The position numbers and the translations under genes were made by a program. 36,114 nt of DNA from Methanobacteriota archaeon (lineage in GTDB: Archaea > Methanobacteriota > Methanobacteria > Methanobacteriales > Methanobacteriaceae), in NCBI GenBank assembly GCA_016874685.1, contig VGTM01000005.1, positions 1 to 36,114 on the forward strand, in the 5' to 3' direction. The notes under the pieces are model-generated. The model had not been told where the DNA came from, searched no databases, and saw nothing but the letters and a program-made list of their open reading frames with translations. Below, one piece after another: positions 24,960 through 33,722 of the stretch. The first letter of the stretch is position 1, and every line of letters begins with the position of its first letter.

Positions 24960-25799
24960 ATGATAATAGACGCGCAGGTACATCTTTTTCCCACTAAGGA
25001 GGTGGGAGAGATGGTTTTGGAAAATATAAAAAGGGATACTGGAGTGGGTTATTACAGTTATGGTACCCCTGAAGAGTATCGTGAGGATATGAAAAAAGCA
25101 AACGTTGATAAGGCTGTTTTACTAAGTTTTGCACCTGATAATCAGCTTAAAAAGATGAACCTCTGGACAGTGGCCATAACCCGACCAAGTAAAAACAGAA
25201 CAGCTAAATATCCCATGTTCATCCCCTTTATATCAGTGAGCCCAACCATGACCGGCCGGAAACCACTGGAGGAGCTGGAACACAAGTATAAATGGGGAAT
25301 GAAGGGATTGAAGATCCATCCTGTTGCCCAGGGGTTTGCTCCTGATGATGAGCGAATGTGACCAGTATATGAATGGATGGTAGCCCATGATCTACCTATA
25401 ACAGCTCATTCTGGAATCAATATCGATGAAGTATCATATTTTGGTGAACCTAAAAAGTGGTTGTCTGTTTTAGAAGATTTTCCAGATCTTAAACTTATAC
25501 TAGCTCATTTAGGAAATGTTTTTTGGGATCAAACCATTGAAATAGCTGATAGATTTCCTAAGGTGATGTTTGATACAGCAATCGCTATTTCCAACATTCA
25601 CACCCCCACCACACTGGACGATGAGGAAGCAGTGGATCTCATTAAGACCATTGGTGATGATAAAATACATTTTGGTTCTGATTATCCATGGATAGACCCA
25701 GCAAAGGATATTGAAAGGATAAAAGGTCTTAAAATTCGCAACAATGAAAAAGATTTGATATTAGGTAAAAACGCAGTTAAACTGTTTAATTTGATATAA
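24960..25799 (+). pseudogene. Amidohydrolase-family (Amidohydro_2) gene interrupted by in-frame TGA
   Basis: The frame from ATG 24960 encodes the start of a TIM-barrel metal-dependent hydrolase (IIDAQVHLFP, with D-x-H altered to Q-V-H; KWGMKGLKIHPVAQGF). It meets TGA at 25359-25361. The same frame continues without another stop to 25799: HDLPITAHSG, LILAHLGNVFW and HFGSDYPWIDP are the expected later metal and active-site blocks. The two parts together give about 279 residues, the normal family length. The TGA falls between ERM and PVYEW, where relatives have a bulky residue, so TGG to TGA is the simplest change. Selenocysteine is unlikely: the position is not catalytic and no selenoprotein machinery is seen here. 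A sequencing error is also possible. Confidence 0.82.
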
Positions 25800-25827
25800 A
25801 AATAGTTAAAAAAAGAAGTTTGGAAAA

Positions 25828-26505
25828 ATGGATTACCAGGAAATTATAGAAGAATTAAAATCCCTTTCAAATCCCGAAGATGTGGAAGGAATGGCTAGAT
25901 TTGGTATCAATCCTAAAAAAACATATGCTGTGAGAATACCTGAATTACGGCGAATTGCCAAGGTTTCAGGAGGGGGTCATGAACTGGCAACTCAACTCTG
26001 GGAAGCGGGTTATAGGGAGACAAGGATTCTGGCATGCATGATCGAAGACCCTAATCTAGTCACCGAGGAACAGATGGACAACTGGGCTCTTGAATTTGAT
26101 TTTTGGGAGATTTGTGACCAGTGCTGCATGAAACTCTTTCGACAGACGCCTTTTGCGTATAAAAAGATTTTTGAATGGAGTAAACGAGAGGAAGAATTTG
26201 TAAAAAGAGCTGCTTTCACACTAATCGCTGTTCTGGCTGTTCATGATAAGAAAGCCCCCGATGAAAAATTTGAGCAATTTTTCCCAATAATAATCAGAGA
26301 ATCATTTGATAACCGTAAATATGTTAAAAAAGCGGTTAACTGGGCTTTGAGGCATATTGGTAAAAGAAACATCAATCTTAATAAAAAGGCCATCGAAATT
26401 GCTGAAGATATACGCAAAATTGGCGCAAAGAGTGCTAAATGGATAGCTTCAGATGCTCTCAGAGAATTGAAAAGTGAAAAAGTTCAGCAAAGATTGCGAG
26501 AATAA
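25828..26505 (+). CDS. AlkD-like DNA alkylation repair HEAT-repeat protein
   Basis: A 225-residue all-helical protein of the DNA_alkylation_repair family (PF08713). Family features are GMARFGINPKKTYAVRIPEL near residues 21-40, RETRILACMIEDP and WEICDQCC near 90-97. The later part has KRAAFTLIAVLAVHDK and KAVNWALRHIGKRN. AlkD-type enzymes remove alkylated purines; many relatives with only part of the active site have unknown substrates. The order W-E-I-C-D is kept, which supports a DNA-related role. It follows the broken amidohydrolase by 28 bases and may share its transcript. Confidence 0.87.
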   Translation: MDYQEIIEELKSLSNPEDVEGMARFGINPKKTYAVRIPELRRIAKVSGGGHELATQLWEAGYRETRILACMIEDPNLVTEEQMDNWALEFDFWEICDQCCMKLFRQTPFAYKKIFEWSKREEEFVKRAAFTLIAVLAVHDKKAPDEKFEQFFPIIIRESFDNRKYVKKAVNWALRHIGKRNINLNKKAIEIAEDIRKIGAKSAKWIASDALRELKSEKVQQRLRE

Positions 26506-26562
26506 ATTTTTTGCTAATTCAAAATATGTAATGATATATATGGTTACAGTATAATTAGGATT

Positions 26563-26724
26563 ATGAATATTATTAGTATTGGAGTTGGAATTTTCTGTTT
26601 AGCAATCACAGGAATTATTTACTATAAACTTCCTGCAACGAAAAGAACAAGGAATTATTTAGTGGTCATTTTGTTTCTATTGTTTTTGGGCATCATGAAC
26701 ATGGTTTTAGGTTTTTTTTATTAA
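26563..26724 (+). CDS. 53-residue two-helix membrane peptide
   Basis: ATG 26563 to TAA 26724 encodes two hydrophobic helices (about 3-18 and 30-51) joined by a short basic loop (KLPATKRTRN) that should lie in the cytoplasm. The composition and positive-inside pattern argue for a real protein. Only a weak AGGA precedes the start, with TATA-like DNA about 30 bases before it. No family is recognised. Confidence 0.5.
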   Translation: MNIISIGVGIFCLAITGIIYYKLPATKRTRNYLVVILFLLFLGIMNMVLGFFY

Positions 26725-26822
26725 TTTTTGAGTTTTTTTGTTAATCTAATGAACATAAAATTATGAATTTATTTAATTTATTTATTTAATTAATTTTCAT
26801 AACACGATAAAATTAGCTCTAT

Positions 26823-26844
26823 GATTCTTAAAAAGAATCTTTTA
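26823..26844 (+). terminator. Hairpin followed by T run
   Basis: GATTCTT and AAGAATC form a 7-base-pair stem with a 3-base A loop, followed by TTTTAT. It lies 100 bases after the small membrane peptide gene and could end that transcript. The remaining bases to 27011 are low-complexity AT with nothing else to report. Confidence 0.4.
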
Positions 26845-27011
26845 TGAAAAAACTCCAAAATTATATTTTAAATTGTTATTATGTATTTTAGACGTTTTTA
26901 TAATCAAAAAAATTAGAATATTCAATATGGATTCAATAAAAAATGAAAAATTAGTTAAAAATAAAAAAAATATAAAAAAAATTGAAATTCAAGTTTTTTG
27001 GATTCTATTTT

Positions 27012-27500
27012 TCAGTGGTTTAAGAGGTATACACTGTAGTTTAAGTAGGATGCAATGCTTACCCACACGATGTAGGGTATGAGAATTATCCCTGCAGGTT
27101 TGGAGATGATGTAGAAGGCGATAATATTTGCCAGTATAGCTATCCAGAGCATCAGTATGAGTATAAAACCTCCAAGAAGAGAATGGAAACCGAAAAACAC
27201 CACAGACCATAGAATGTTTAAAATCAGTTGCACAGCGAATATCAAAAGGGCAAATCGCACGTCCCGCCTACCTAAACCTTCCCTCCAAACTAGAAATAGG
27301 GCTACACCAATTAGTACATACAATGTGGTCCATACAGGTCCAAAAACCCAATTTGATGGGGCCCATGTAGGTTTGGCCAGAGCAGCATACCATGTGGGTA
27401 TCTGAGATATGGTGGCCACAGTTCCTATCGCGCCTGCTATAAATACTATACTGATGGATACAGCCAATCTTAGAATTTCTTTTATACTAAAGCTCGTCAA
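27012..27500 (-). CDS. tspO: TspO/MBR family protein (tryptophan-rich sensory protein)
   Basis: A 162-residue integral membrane protein with five helices, the normal TspO layout. Typical features are P-x-W-Y-x-x-L-x-K-P-x-W-x-P (PTWYAALAKPTWAPSNWVFG at 35-54), WTTLYVLIGVALFLVW, LILNILWSVVFF and the last helix containing PYIVWVSIASYLNYSV. TspO proteins bind porphyrins and tetrapyrroles and affect stress responses in bacteria; the archaeal role is unknown. Methanogens make large amounts of F430 and corrinoid tetrapyrroles, so a link is conceivable but not shown. The start is a TTG with AGGAG seven bases upstream. It is not obviously in an operon. Confidence 0.92.
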   Translation of the reverse strand: MTSFSIKEILRLAVSISIVFIAGAIGTVATISQIPTWYAALAKPTWAPSNWVFGPVWTTLYVLIGVALFLVWREGLGRRDVRFALLIFAVQLILNILWSVVFFGFHSLLGGFILILMLWIAILANIIAFYIISKPAGIILIPYIVWVSIASYLNYSVYLLNH

Positions 27501-27622
27501 TTTTTTTCTCCTGTTTTTTTAAATCAGATAAACTAATTAAAAGAAATGTTAAAATGATTTCTAAATAACCTCATGATTGAGTTACCAGTTATTTGTAAAA
27601 TATTTTTCTTTTTTTTAGTGAT

Positions 27623-28989
27623 TCAATCTTTCACCAAAGGATAACCAGCTTTTCTCCATGCCATCATACTGCCCAGCACATTGGTTACATCTTTATAACC
27701 ATTCATCTTCAATATACTGGCACCTACACTTGCTCTAAACCCAGTACCACAATAAACAACCACTTTTTTATCCCTCGGCACCTCTCCTAAGCGATTTTTC
27801 AGATGGCCCAGATAGATGTGATGTGTTCCTTTTATATATCCACTATTCCACTCACTAGTCTTTCTCACATCTAAGATGAATATGCAATCATCATCTAAAT
27901 GTTCTTTGAGTGTTTGCACGGTCCATATATTGAGTGTATTAGTTTTCTCTGCAGCTTTAAACCAGGTGGAAAATCCTCCAGCAATATAACCTGCAATATT
28001 GTCGTATCCAAGGCGTATAAGGTAACGGGTTATTTTTTCCATCTTTTTGTGGTTTTCATCTATTATGATAATGGGGTCCTGGTAATTTAGAAACCATCCA
28101 ACAAAGGCAGGCAAGCCTTCACTCCATATGTTTAAACTGTTGGGCATATATCCTCCTGCAAAGCTTGTAGGGCCTCTAATATCCAAGATCTGGGCATTTT
28201 TTTCGATATAATCTTTTATCTCCTCTATACTCAGGGGTGGAGGTGATGGAAGTCTGCATAGAATGGGTGCACCCTCTTTGTTGTATTGTTCCATTTTCTT
28301 AAAATAAGGAGGTGTATAAAGTTTTTCATTTATTTTATGTTGAATAAATTCTTCTCTTCCCATCTGAAGCATCTGATTTGTTTTCTTCTCATATCCTATT
28401 GTGGTGAACTCCTGTTCTCGAATGTCTGCTCCGCAAACAGAACCAGCTCCATGAGCCGGGCATACGATGACCCCATCTCCCAGTGGTAATATTTTATTGA
28501 AAATACTGTTATAGAGATTTTCTGCCATCTAACTGTTTCAGATTCCCCATAGAGATCTGCTCTGCCTACTTCACCAGCAAAGAGGGTATCGCCTGAGAAG
28601 ACCATATAGACATGGTCTGAAATATCATTATCTTTCAATGTAATAGAAATGCTCTCATCAGTGTGTCCAGGAGTCTTTAGAATCTCAAGTTTCAGCGAAC
28701 CTAAATAAAATTTGTCCCCTTCATCAACAACATTTCCATAAGCAAATTCAAGCCCCCCACCATGATATATTTCTGCACCCACAAGTTCTGTAAGTTCCAG
28801 GGAGCCTGTAACGTAATCTTCGTTTCGATGAGTTTCGAATATATGATAGATCTTCAAATTGTTCTTTTCCGCTATATCTATATAGATCTCACAGTCTCTT
28901 CGAGGATCAATAACTGCAGCACTCCCTCCAGATCCTATTAAATAGGATTTATGTGCAATTCCAGAGGATTTTACAATTTCAAAAATCAC
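27623..28989 (-). pseudogene. Metallo-beta-lactamase fold plus double rhodanese protein, frameshifted
   Basis: From GTG 28989 (AGAGGTGAT upstream) the frame encodes a metallo-beta-lactamase fold: FETHRNEDYVTGSLEL, KTPGHTDES, FSGDTLFAGEVGRADL. At about 28528 the frame breaks after ETVRWQ, and the sequence continues in another frame from MAENLYNSIFNKILPLGDG through CPAHGAGSVCG. Two rhodanese domains follow; the first lacks a catalytic Cys, the second has CGTGFRA. Joined, the product is about 455 residues, the usual size of persulfide-dioxygenase-like MBL-rhodanese proteins. One base appears to be missing near 28530. The metal motif HxHxDH is replaced by HRNEDY, so even an intact protein may bind metal differently. 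The second frame has its own ATG (28528), so separate expression of a C-terminal half cannot be excluded. Confidence 0.85.
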
Positions 28990-29029
28990 TTTATCACCTC
29001 TTAAGATTAAGAATGATATTTGTTAAGAT

Positions 29030-29049
29030 TTGATATTTGAAGATATCAA
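29030..29049. promoter_or_regulatory. Inverted repeat upstream of the MBL-rhodanese gene
   Basis: TTGATAT and ATATCAA, separated by six bases, lie 41-60 bases before the GTG start of the minus-strand gene. The position suits an operator in the 258-base divergent region. It is AT-rich, so support is modest. Confidence 0.3.
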
Positions 29050-29247
29050 CGAACAATTCTGCAGGCCATTAAAATCGATTTCTTGGATTTATGAAGGTCT
29101 ATTTTAGATCTCAGACATTTTTGATCCTGTTGGTTATTTTCTTTTCCACTAAGTTTCTCATTTCTCTAATTAATTTTGTAGAAAAAATAATATATAGATT
29201 ATTAGAAAAGCAATTATGTTTATAATGAAATTCTCTCAGGTGCTAAG

Positions 29248-30189
29248 ATGGAATACATAATCGAAACCCACGATATTACCAAGAAATATAACGATTTTAC
29301 TGCAGTAAATTCAATAAACCTTAAAGTTCCAAAAAACAGTGTATACGGAGTTTTAGGCCCTAATGGAGCAGGTAAAACTACTTTAATATCTATGCTGTGC
29401 ACAATTCTCTACCCTACTTCAGGAACTGCCACAGTGAATGGCTATGACATAGTGAAGAATCCTAAAGATGTCCGGAAATCTATTGGCGTTGTTTTTCAGT
29501 CCCGCTCTTTGGATGATATCCTCACTGGACGGGAACATCTGGAAATGCATGCCTCCCTTTATGGAGTGCCCAGTGAAGTGAGGAAAGAACGTATAGAAGA
29601 GGTTTTGGATTTGATAGCCCTGGGAGAAAAGGCAGATCAGTACGTTAAGACATACTCTGGGGGTATGAAGCGGAGACTGGAAATTGGAAGAGGTTTAATC
29701 CATCATCCTGAGGTTCTTATCCTAGATGAACCTACTCTGGGATTGGATCCTCAGACTAGGGAAAGTATTTGGAAATACGTTAATGAATTGAATAAAAAGG
29801 AGGATATAACCGTTCTTATGACCACTCATTACATGGAAGAGGCTGATAAGCTCTGTGATGAGGTAGCCATCATGAATCTGGGAAATATCATCACCGCCGA
29901 TTCTCCAATTAACTTGAAACGGGAGTTAAAGGCAGATACTATAACTATAAGGGTTGATAAAGCAGATAAATTTATTCAAGAGGCAGAAAAGCTTGATTTC
30001 ATAAAAGAAATTTTTAGAATTGACTCTGAGATTAAATTGATGGTTGAAAGAGGCGAGAACCTGGTGGCAGAGGTTGTAAATTTCGCTAATAATAACAAAA
30101 TTTTTGTAAACTCTATTGAACTTGAACATCCCAATTTAGAGGATGTGTTCATAAAATACACAGGAACCACTATTGCGGATGGGGGTTAA
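29248..30189 (+). CDS. ABC transporter ATP-binding protein, DrrA type
   Basis: A 313-residue ATPase of the daunorubicin-resistance/ABC-2 exporter class. Motifs in order: Walker A GPNGAGKTT (about 37-45), Q-loop VVFQSRSLDD, signature YSGGMKRR, Walker B LILDEPTLGLDP and the switch His in TTHYMEEA. The last 90 residues form the C-terminal regulatory domain typical of DrrA-like ATPases. It pairs with the permease starting four bases after its stop. The start has CAGGTGCTAAG before the ATG, and AATAATATATAG about 55 bases upstream may be the TATA box. Export of a lipid or drug-like molecule is inferred; the substrate is unknown. Confidence 0.92.
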   Translation: MEYIIETHDITKKYNDFTAVNSINLKVPKNSVYGVLGPNGAGKTTLISMLCTILYPTSGTATVNGYDIVKNPKDVRKSIGVVFQSRSLDDILTGREHLEMHASLYGVPSEVRKERIEEVLDLIALGEKADQYVKTYSGGMKRRLEIGRGLIHHPEVLILDEPTLGLDPQTRESIWKYVNELNKKEDITVLMTTHYMEEADKLCDEVAIMNLGNIITADSPINLKRELKADTITIRVDKADKFIQEAEKLDFIKEIFRIDSEIKLMVERGENLVAEVVNFANNNKIFVNSIELEHPNLEDVFIKYTGTTIADGG

Positions 30190-30193
30190 ATAA

Positions 30194-30958
30194 ATGGCAG
30201 AATTGGAAGGAATCTACACCATCTGGCTGCGGGAGACAAAAAGATACATACGCTATCGTTCCCGTATATTAACATCTGTAGTAACCCCTCTGTTGTGGCT
30301 TTTAATTTTTGGTACTGGATTGGGTTCAGTTATAAGATTTGGCGGGATTCCAGGAGGATACAAGGCATTCATTTATCCGGGAATAATAGGTCAGACCATT
30401 TTGTTCACGGCAGTTTTCTCTGGAGTTTCAGTAATTATAGACAGGCAGTATGGTTTTTTGAAGGAAATTCTGGTGGCACCCATAACCCGTCCATCCATTG
30501 TTTTTGGTAAAGCTTTGGGTATTAGCACAGGTTCACTAATTCAGGGAGTAATTCTGCTTTTTCTATCCTTTGTGGTAGGAGTCCAAATGACACCCCTAAT
30601 CTTTGTTGCAAGTATTGGACTCATAATACTTATATCTATTGGATTGGCAGGGTTAGGGCTCCTTATAGCATCCTTCACGGACAGTATGGAAGGATTCAAC
30701 CTTATCATGAGCTTCATTGTTTTACCTATGTTTTTACTGAGCGGTGCCCTCTTCCCAGTTATTGGACTTCCTTCAGTGCTTCAAGCAGCAGTCTATCTGG
30801 ACCCTCTAACCTATGGAGTGGATGCTTTACGCCAAGTTATATTAGGTCACGGTGCGCTACCCCTTTATCTGAGCACGATCGTTGTAGCACTTTTTGCTGT
30901 TGCTACAATTTTGGCTTCAGCTTACTTGTTCAGCAAAAGGGAACAGGAATTGATGTGA
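30194..30958 (+). CDS. ABC-2 type permease, DrrB type
   Basis: A 254-residue permease with six hydrophobic helices. The N-terminal cytoplasmic coupling region (IYTIWLRETKRYIRYRSRI) and the conserved YGFLKEILVAPITRPSIVFGKALG segment identify the ABC-2 family. The later part has the usual LPMFLLSGALFPV and LDPLTYGVDALRQV motifs. Length is normal for DrrB. It starts four bases after the ATPase stop with GGGGGTTAAATA before the ATG, so both subunits are made from one message and form the full transporter as two plus two. Confidence 0.92.
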   Translation: MAELEGIYTIWLRETKRYIRYRSRILTSVVTPLLWLLIFGTGLGSVIRFGGIPGGYKAFIYPGIIGQTILFTAVFSGVSVIIDRQYGFLKEILVAPITRPSIVFGKALGISTGSLIQGVILLFLSFVVGVQMTPLIFVASIGLIILISIGLAGLGLLIASFTDSMEGFNLIMSFIVLPMFLLSGALFPVIGLPSVLQAAVYLDPLTYGVDALRQVILGHGALPLYLSTIVVALFAVATILASAYLFSKREQELM

Positions 30959-31012
30959 TTTAAGTCTTTTATACTTTTGAGGGACTGATTTATTTGGACT
31001 TATGATGGAAAT

Positions 31013-31102
31013 ATGCCTAAAAAGGACAAAAAATTATTTTATCTGGTTATATTAGTAGTTGGACTAGTTCTTTTAGGCACAGGATTTATAGTGTCCAAAT
31101 AA
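31013..31102 (+). CDS. 29-residue single-helix membrane peptide
   Basis: ATG 31013 to TAA 31102 encodes MPKKDKK, one hydrophobic helix (about 8-26) and a short polar end (VSK). The basic start and single helix are typical of small archaeal membrane peptides. It begins 54 bases after the permease gene, so it may be part of that transcript. The binding site is weak (ATGGAAAT). A similar but interrupted peptide lies at 18650. Confidence 0.5.
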   Translation: MPKKDKKLFYLVILVVGLVLLGTGFIVSK

Positions 31103-31355
31103 TTTACAAAAATTGCATCGAAAAAAACCTAAACATCTACATCAAATTCTTCCGATTCACCTTTATCAACGGAAAAAATGCAAAAAAGCACTCCACATCA
31201 TGTAAATGTACATAAAAAGTCGAAGAGAGAAAAATATTAATATCTTAAAGTTCAACATTTATTAAAAGCAAGGAGGGTTTTACAAACAAAATAGAAGGGG
31301 TGTGAGAGAACGCGTTCATTATTTATAAATTAATTTATGTGGGTGCTGGGGTATA

Positions 31356-31745
31356 GTGGTATTATTAGGAGTTATGATTCTTCTTACTGGAGGAACTGCT
31401 TTTGGCGAACATCAATTTCCTCTTGGTATATCTGTCATAATTGGGGGAATAATCCTTACGCTTTTTATTTATATTTCCCGATATTTTGAGAAGAAATATT
31501 TTGGTGATGTCGATATAAGGGATTTTAATGCGATGGGAATTGCAGAAGTGCTGGAAATGGAAGAAGTCGGTGATTCTAACAAAGATTTTCCAGAGATAAG
31601 ATTTTTACTAAAAGTATCCCGCGTCGGCAAGGCACAGCAACCTTTCGTAATTGAACATACGCAAGCTTATGATAAAAATCGAGTTTTTGTAGGTGCACAA
31701 TTACCTCTAATGGTTGATAACAAGAAAAATGTACGACTGCAGTAG
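31356..31745 (+). CDS. Two-helix membrane protein with soluble C-terminal domain
   Basis: A 129-residue protein. Two hydrophobic helices (about 2-14 and 22-42) are followed by a soluble part with strands (GIAEVLEMEEVGDSN; EIRFLLKVSRVG; RVFVGAQLPLMVD). Such a C-terminal strand pattern resembles small beta-barrel domains found behind two helices, but I do not recognise the family. The GTG at 31356 follows GGGTGCTGGGG; an ATG at 31374 is an alternative start that would shorten the first helix. It is preceded by a 253-base spacer with an AAGGAGGG sequence (31269-31276) that has no start codon behind it. Confidence 0.65.
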   Translation: MVLLGVMILLTGGTAFGEHQFPLGISVIIGGIILTLFIYISRYFEKKYFGDVDIRDFNAMGIAEVLEMEEVGDSNKDFPEIRFLLKVSRVGKAQQPFVIEHTQAYDKNRVFVGAQLPLMVDNKKNVRLQ

Positions 31746-31868
31746 TAATTAATTTTTTTAGATAAACATTTACAATTTTTTTATTCCTTTTTTATAAAGA
31801 CTTGATGATTATAGATCAAAAAGGAAAAATTCTACTTTTTATAAAATTTTATTAAAAATTTAATATTA

Positions 31869-33020
31869 TTATGGATTTAAAAACTCTTTAAGGGATTCTA
31901 TAACTTTGAATGGATCATCTGAAATCACACTGCTTCCATATAACTCCATCCCTCCTATATCGGTGGTTGATTTGAAAATACTTCCTCTATCCACTATTCT
32001 CACTATATATGGCGATGTTTTATTTTCTGGGATTGGGGGGCAGGATATAATCAAATTGAAGCTGGTAACTCCAAGTTCATCAATATAGCATCTAAGTACA
32101 TTAAATATTGCTTTTTTCACATCCTCGCTTTCTGAAGGAATTTTGCGCGCAATAATAACAATTTCCTTTTCTTTTATAGGTGTAAGATTCGCCAAAACAT
32201 GGACATCTCCAAAAAAAGAACCCAGACTTAAGCCAATTGCCTCATGAGCTTTGTATAGATCCTCAAAGTAGTCCCTTCCAGTATTCTTTCTGTAATTTTC
32301 GGAGGCTCTTTTTAATAATTCCACCTTAGCATAATGAATCTCTTTGGTCATTAAGATCTGGGCATGACCATGCACCTTGGAGGCCCCTGCCTTATCCAGA
32401 CAATTCCATAGAAAGAAAGGATATTTATATTCTTTATCATGCTGGTATACACGCTCAAACCATTTAAAACCAGTCTCTATATAATCAGAGAGCTCTTTCA
32501 GGCTGAACTCCAGAGGGTTATGTATTCTAAAAAATATCACACTGCTCCAGGCATCATATTTAGCAATATTTCCTCCAGTGATACAGTGTTTCCCCTCCAC
32601 CCTACCAAATACATCTTCAGGAGTATATTTTTCTGGATTGCAGAAGTCACAGTTTTCTCGTGATTTTTCAATGTATTCATAAACTCTTTTCTTTTCGTTT
32701 TCAACTTCTTCTACTCTCATTCCAGGTCTACTGGCTCTCAGCCAGTTAAAGAGAGCACCTTCTCCAGTTTGTTTATTGAAGGTTTTAACGATTTTTTGGG
32801 TTTCGAGTCTCTTTATAACTTCTTCTTCAGATTCAACGATCTCACCATTTTTATCTCTTTCTCCAAAGTATTCTCTAACATTCGTCTTGAAACTGGCAGG
32901 GATTACTAGTTTTCCCACTGAACTGGAAACATAAAAAATATTATTAAATATTTTAAAGGATTTTTTATCCTCTTTTTCCAATTTGTTTAATTTTTCTTTC
33001 AGTTCTATGATAGAGGCCAA
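31869..33020 (-). CDS. HIT-superfamily, GalT-like nucleotidyltransferase/phosphorylase
   Basis: A 383-residue protein related to galactose-1-phosphate uridylyltransferase-type enzymes. A zinc-type pair CDFC lies near residue 122-125 with a second site in GKHCITGGN. The histidine-triad-like motif is KVHGHAQI (about 215-222), where the His equivalent to the nucleotidylated one follows Gly. A downstream block FFGDVHVLANLTPIKEKEIV fits the second half of the fold. Family members transfer or remove nucleotide monophosphates on sugar phosphates or dinucleoside polyphosphates; the substrate here is unknown. The start is a TTG with AAGGAG seven bases upstream. It stands alone. Confidence 0.72.
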   Translation of the reverse strand: MASIIELKEKLNKLEKEDKKSFKIFNNIFYVSSSVGKLVIPASFKTNVREYFGERDKNGEIVESEEEVIKRLETQKIVKTFNKQTGEGALFNWLRASRPGMRVEEVENEKKRVYEYIEKSRENCDFCNPEKYTPEDVFGRVEGKHCITGGNIAKYDAWSSVIFFRIHNPLEFSLKELSDYIETGFKWFERVYQHDKEYKYPFFLWNCLDKAGASKVHGHAQILMTKEIHYAKVELLKRASENYRKNTGRDYFEDLYKAHEAIGLSLGSFFGDVHVLANLTPIKEKEIVIIARKIPSESEDVKKAIFNVLRCYIDELGVTSFNLIISCPPIPENKTSPYIVRIVDRGSIFKSTTDIGGMELYGSSVISDDPFKVIESLKEFLNP

Positions 33021-33161
33021 TTTTAATTCTCCTTCAAATTATAAAAGTTATATTTAATGTTTTCTATAGCTTTAAGAATTTGAATTCAGCGCAAGAGACT
33101 CATAATTGTTCTAAGGGGTGCAATTAAAAAAATGTGGAAATCGATTTTTTTCATTTAGAAA

Positions 33162-33659
33162 CTAATTCTTACTATAAGCTCTTGTTATAAGTACTATAAC
33201 AATGTTTACAATGACACTTATCCCCAATAAAGTTATTAGCCAGCCAATAAAGGCAATCCATTCAATGCCATGTTTTAACAACATATTCACAAGTAGGGCG
33301 GCTCCTAGCCAAAAGATTATGCCGGAGGCGGTGCCAGCTTTTTTTTCCATGGGATCTTTTAGGATAAATCTGGCGACTAATGCAAATACTTCGAAAATTC
33401 CGAAAATAAGGCAGAACTGAAAGATTAAATTGTATGCTAATGGATGATCTGATTGTGGGGTTGGTAAGTATATATTGGGGGAGATTTGTTGAAGGTAGAA
33501 GTCTTTGGAAAAGGATGATATACTATCTGAAAAATCTGGTGTATGCACTAAAATCATAAATTGAAATATCCCTAAAAGTATCAAAAAAAAGCCAATGGTT
33601 ACAATACCCACTATATCTATTTTTTTGTGCTGTTTTTTATTCAAATTCTCACCATCCAA
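33162..33659 (-). CDS. Four-helix membrane protein, unknown function
   Basis: A 165-residue protein with hydrophobic helices near 14-38, 76-97, 106-125 and 133-158 and a longer polar loop (39-75) after the first helix, probably outside. The family is not recognised. The TTG at 33659 is a possible start, but a TTG at 33644, with GGTGAG directly before it, is equally good. It may form a unit with the small zinc-ribbon membrane protein 64 bases upstream on the same strand. Confidence 0.65.
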   Translation of the reverse strand: MDGENLNKKQHKKIDIVGIVTIGFFLILLGIFQFMILVHTPDFSDSISSFSKDFYLQQISPNIYLPTPQSDHPLAYNLIFQFCLIFGIFEVFALVARFILKDPMEKKAGTASGIIFWLGAALLVNMLLKHGIEWIAFIGWLITLLGISVIVNIVIVLITRAYSKN

Positions 33660-33722
33660 TGTATACTAAAGAGATATTTATTCGTAGCAGAAAAAATTGA
33701 TTCCTGAGATTAAATTAAATAT

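Noticed and set aside
24960-25799. TGA as a selenocysteine codon
   Set aside because: The position is not a catalytic or metal-ligand site in amidohydrolases, I saw no obvious hairpin of SECIS type nearby, and Methanobacteriales are not known to use selenocysteine. A point mutation or error is simpler.
26873-27082. Plus-strand 69-codon frame
   Set aside because: It is Lys/Ile/Asn-rich low-complexity translation of AT-rich spacer and runs into the antisense of tspO.
29926-30170. Minus-strand frames within the ABC ATPase gene
   Set aside because: They are antisense to a clearly conserved DrrA-type ATPase and have no domain features.
31153-31243. Frame starting ATGCAAAAAAGC, about 20 codons
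   Set aside because: No ribosome binding site and too short; composition follows the AT-rich spacer.
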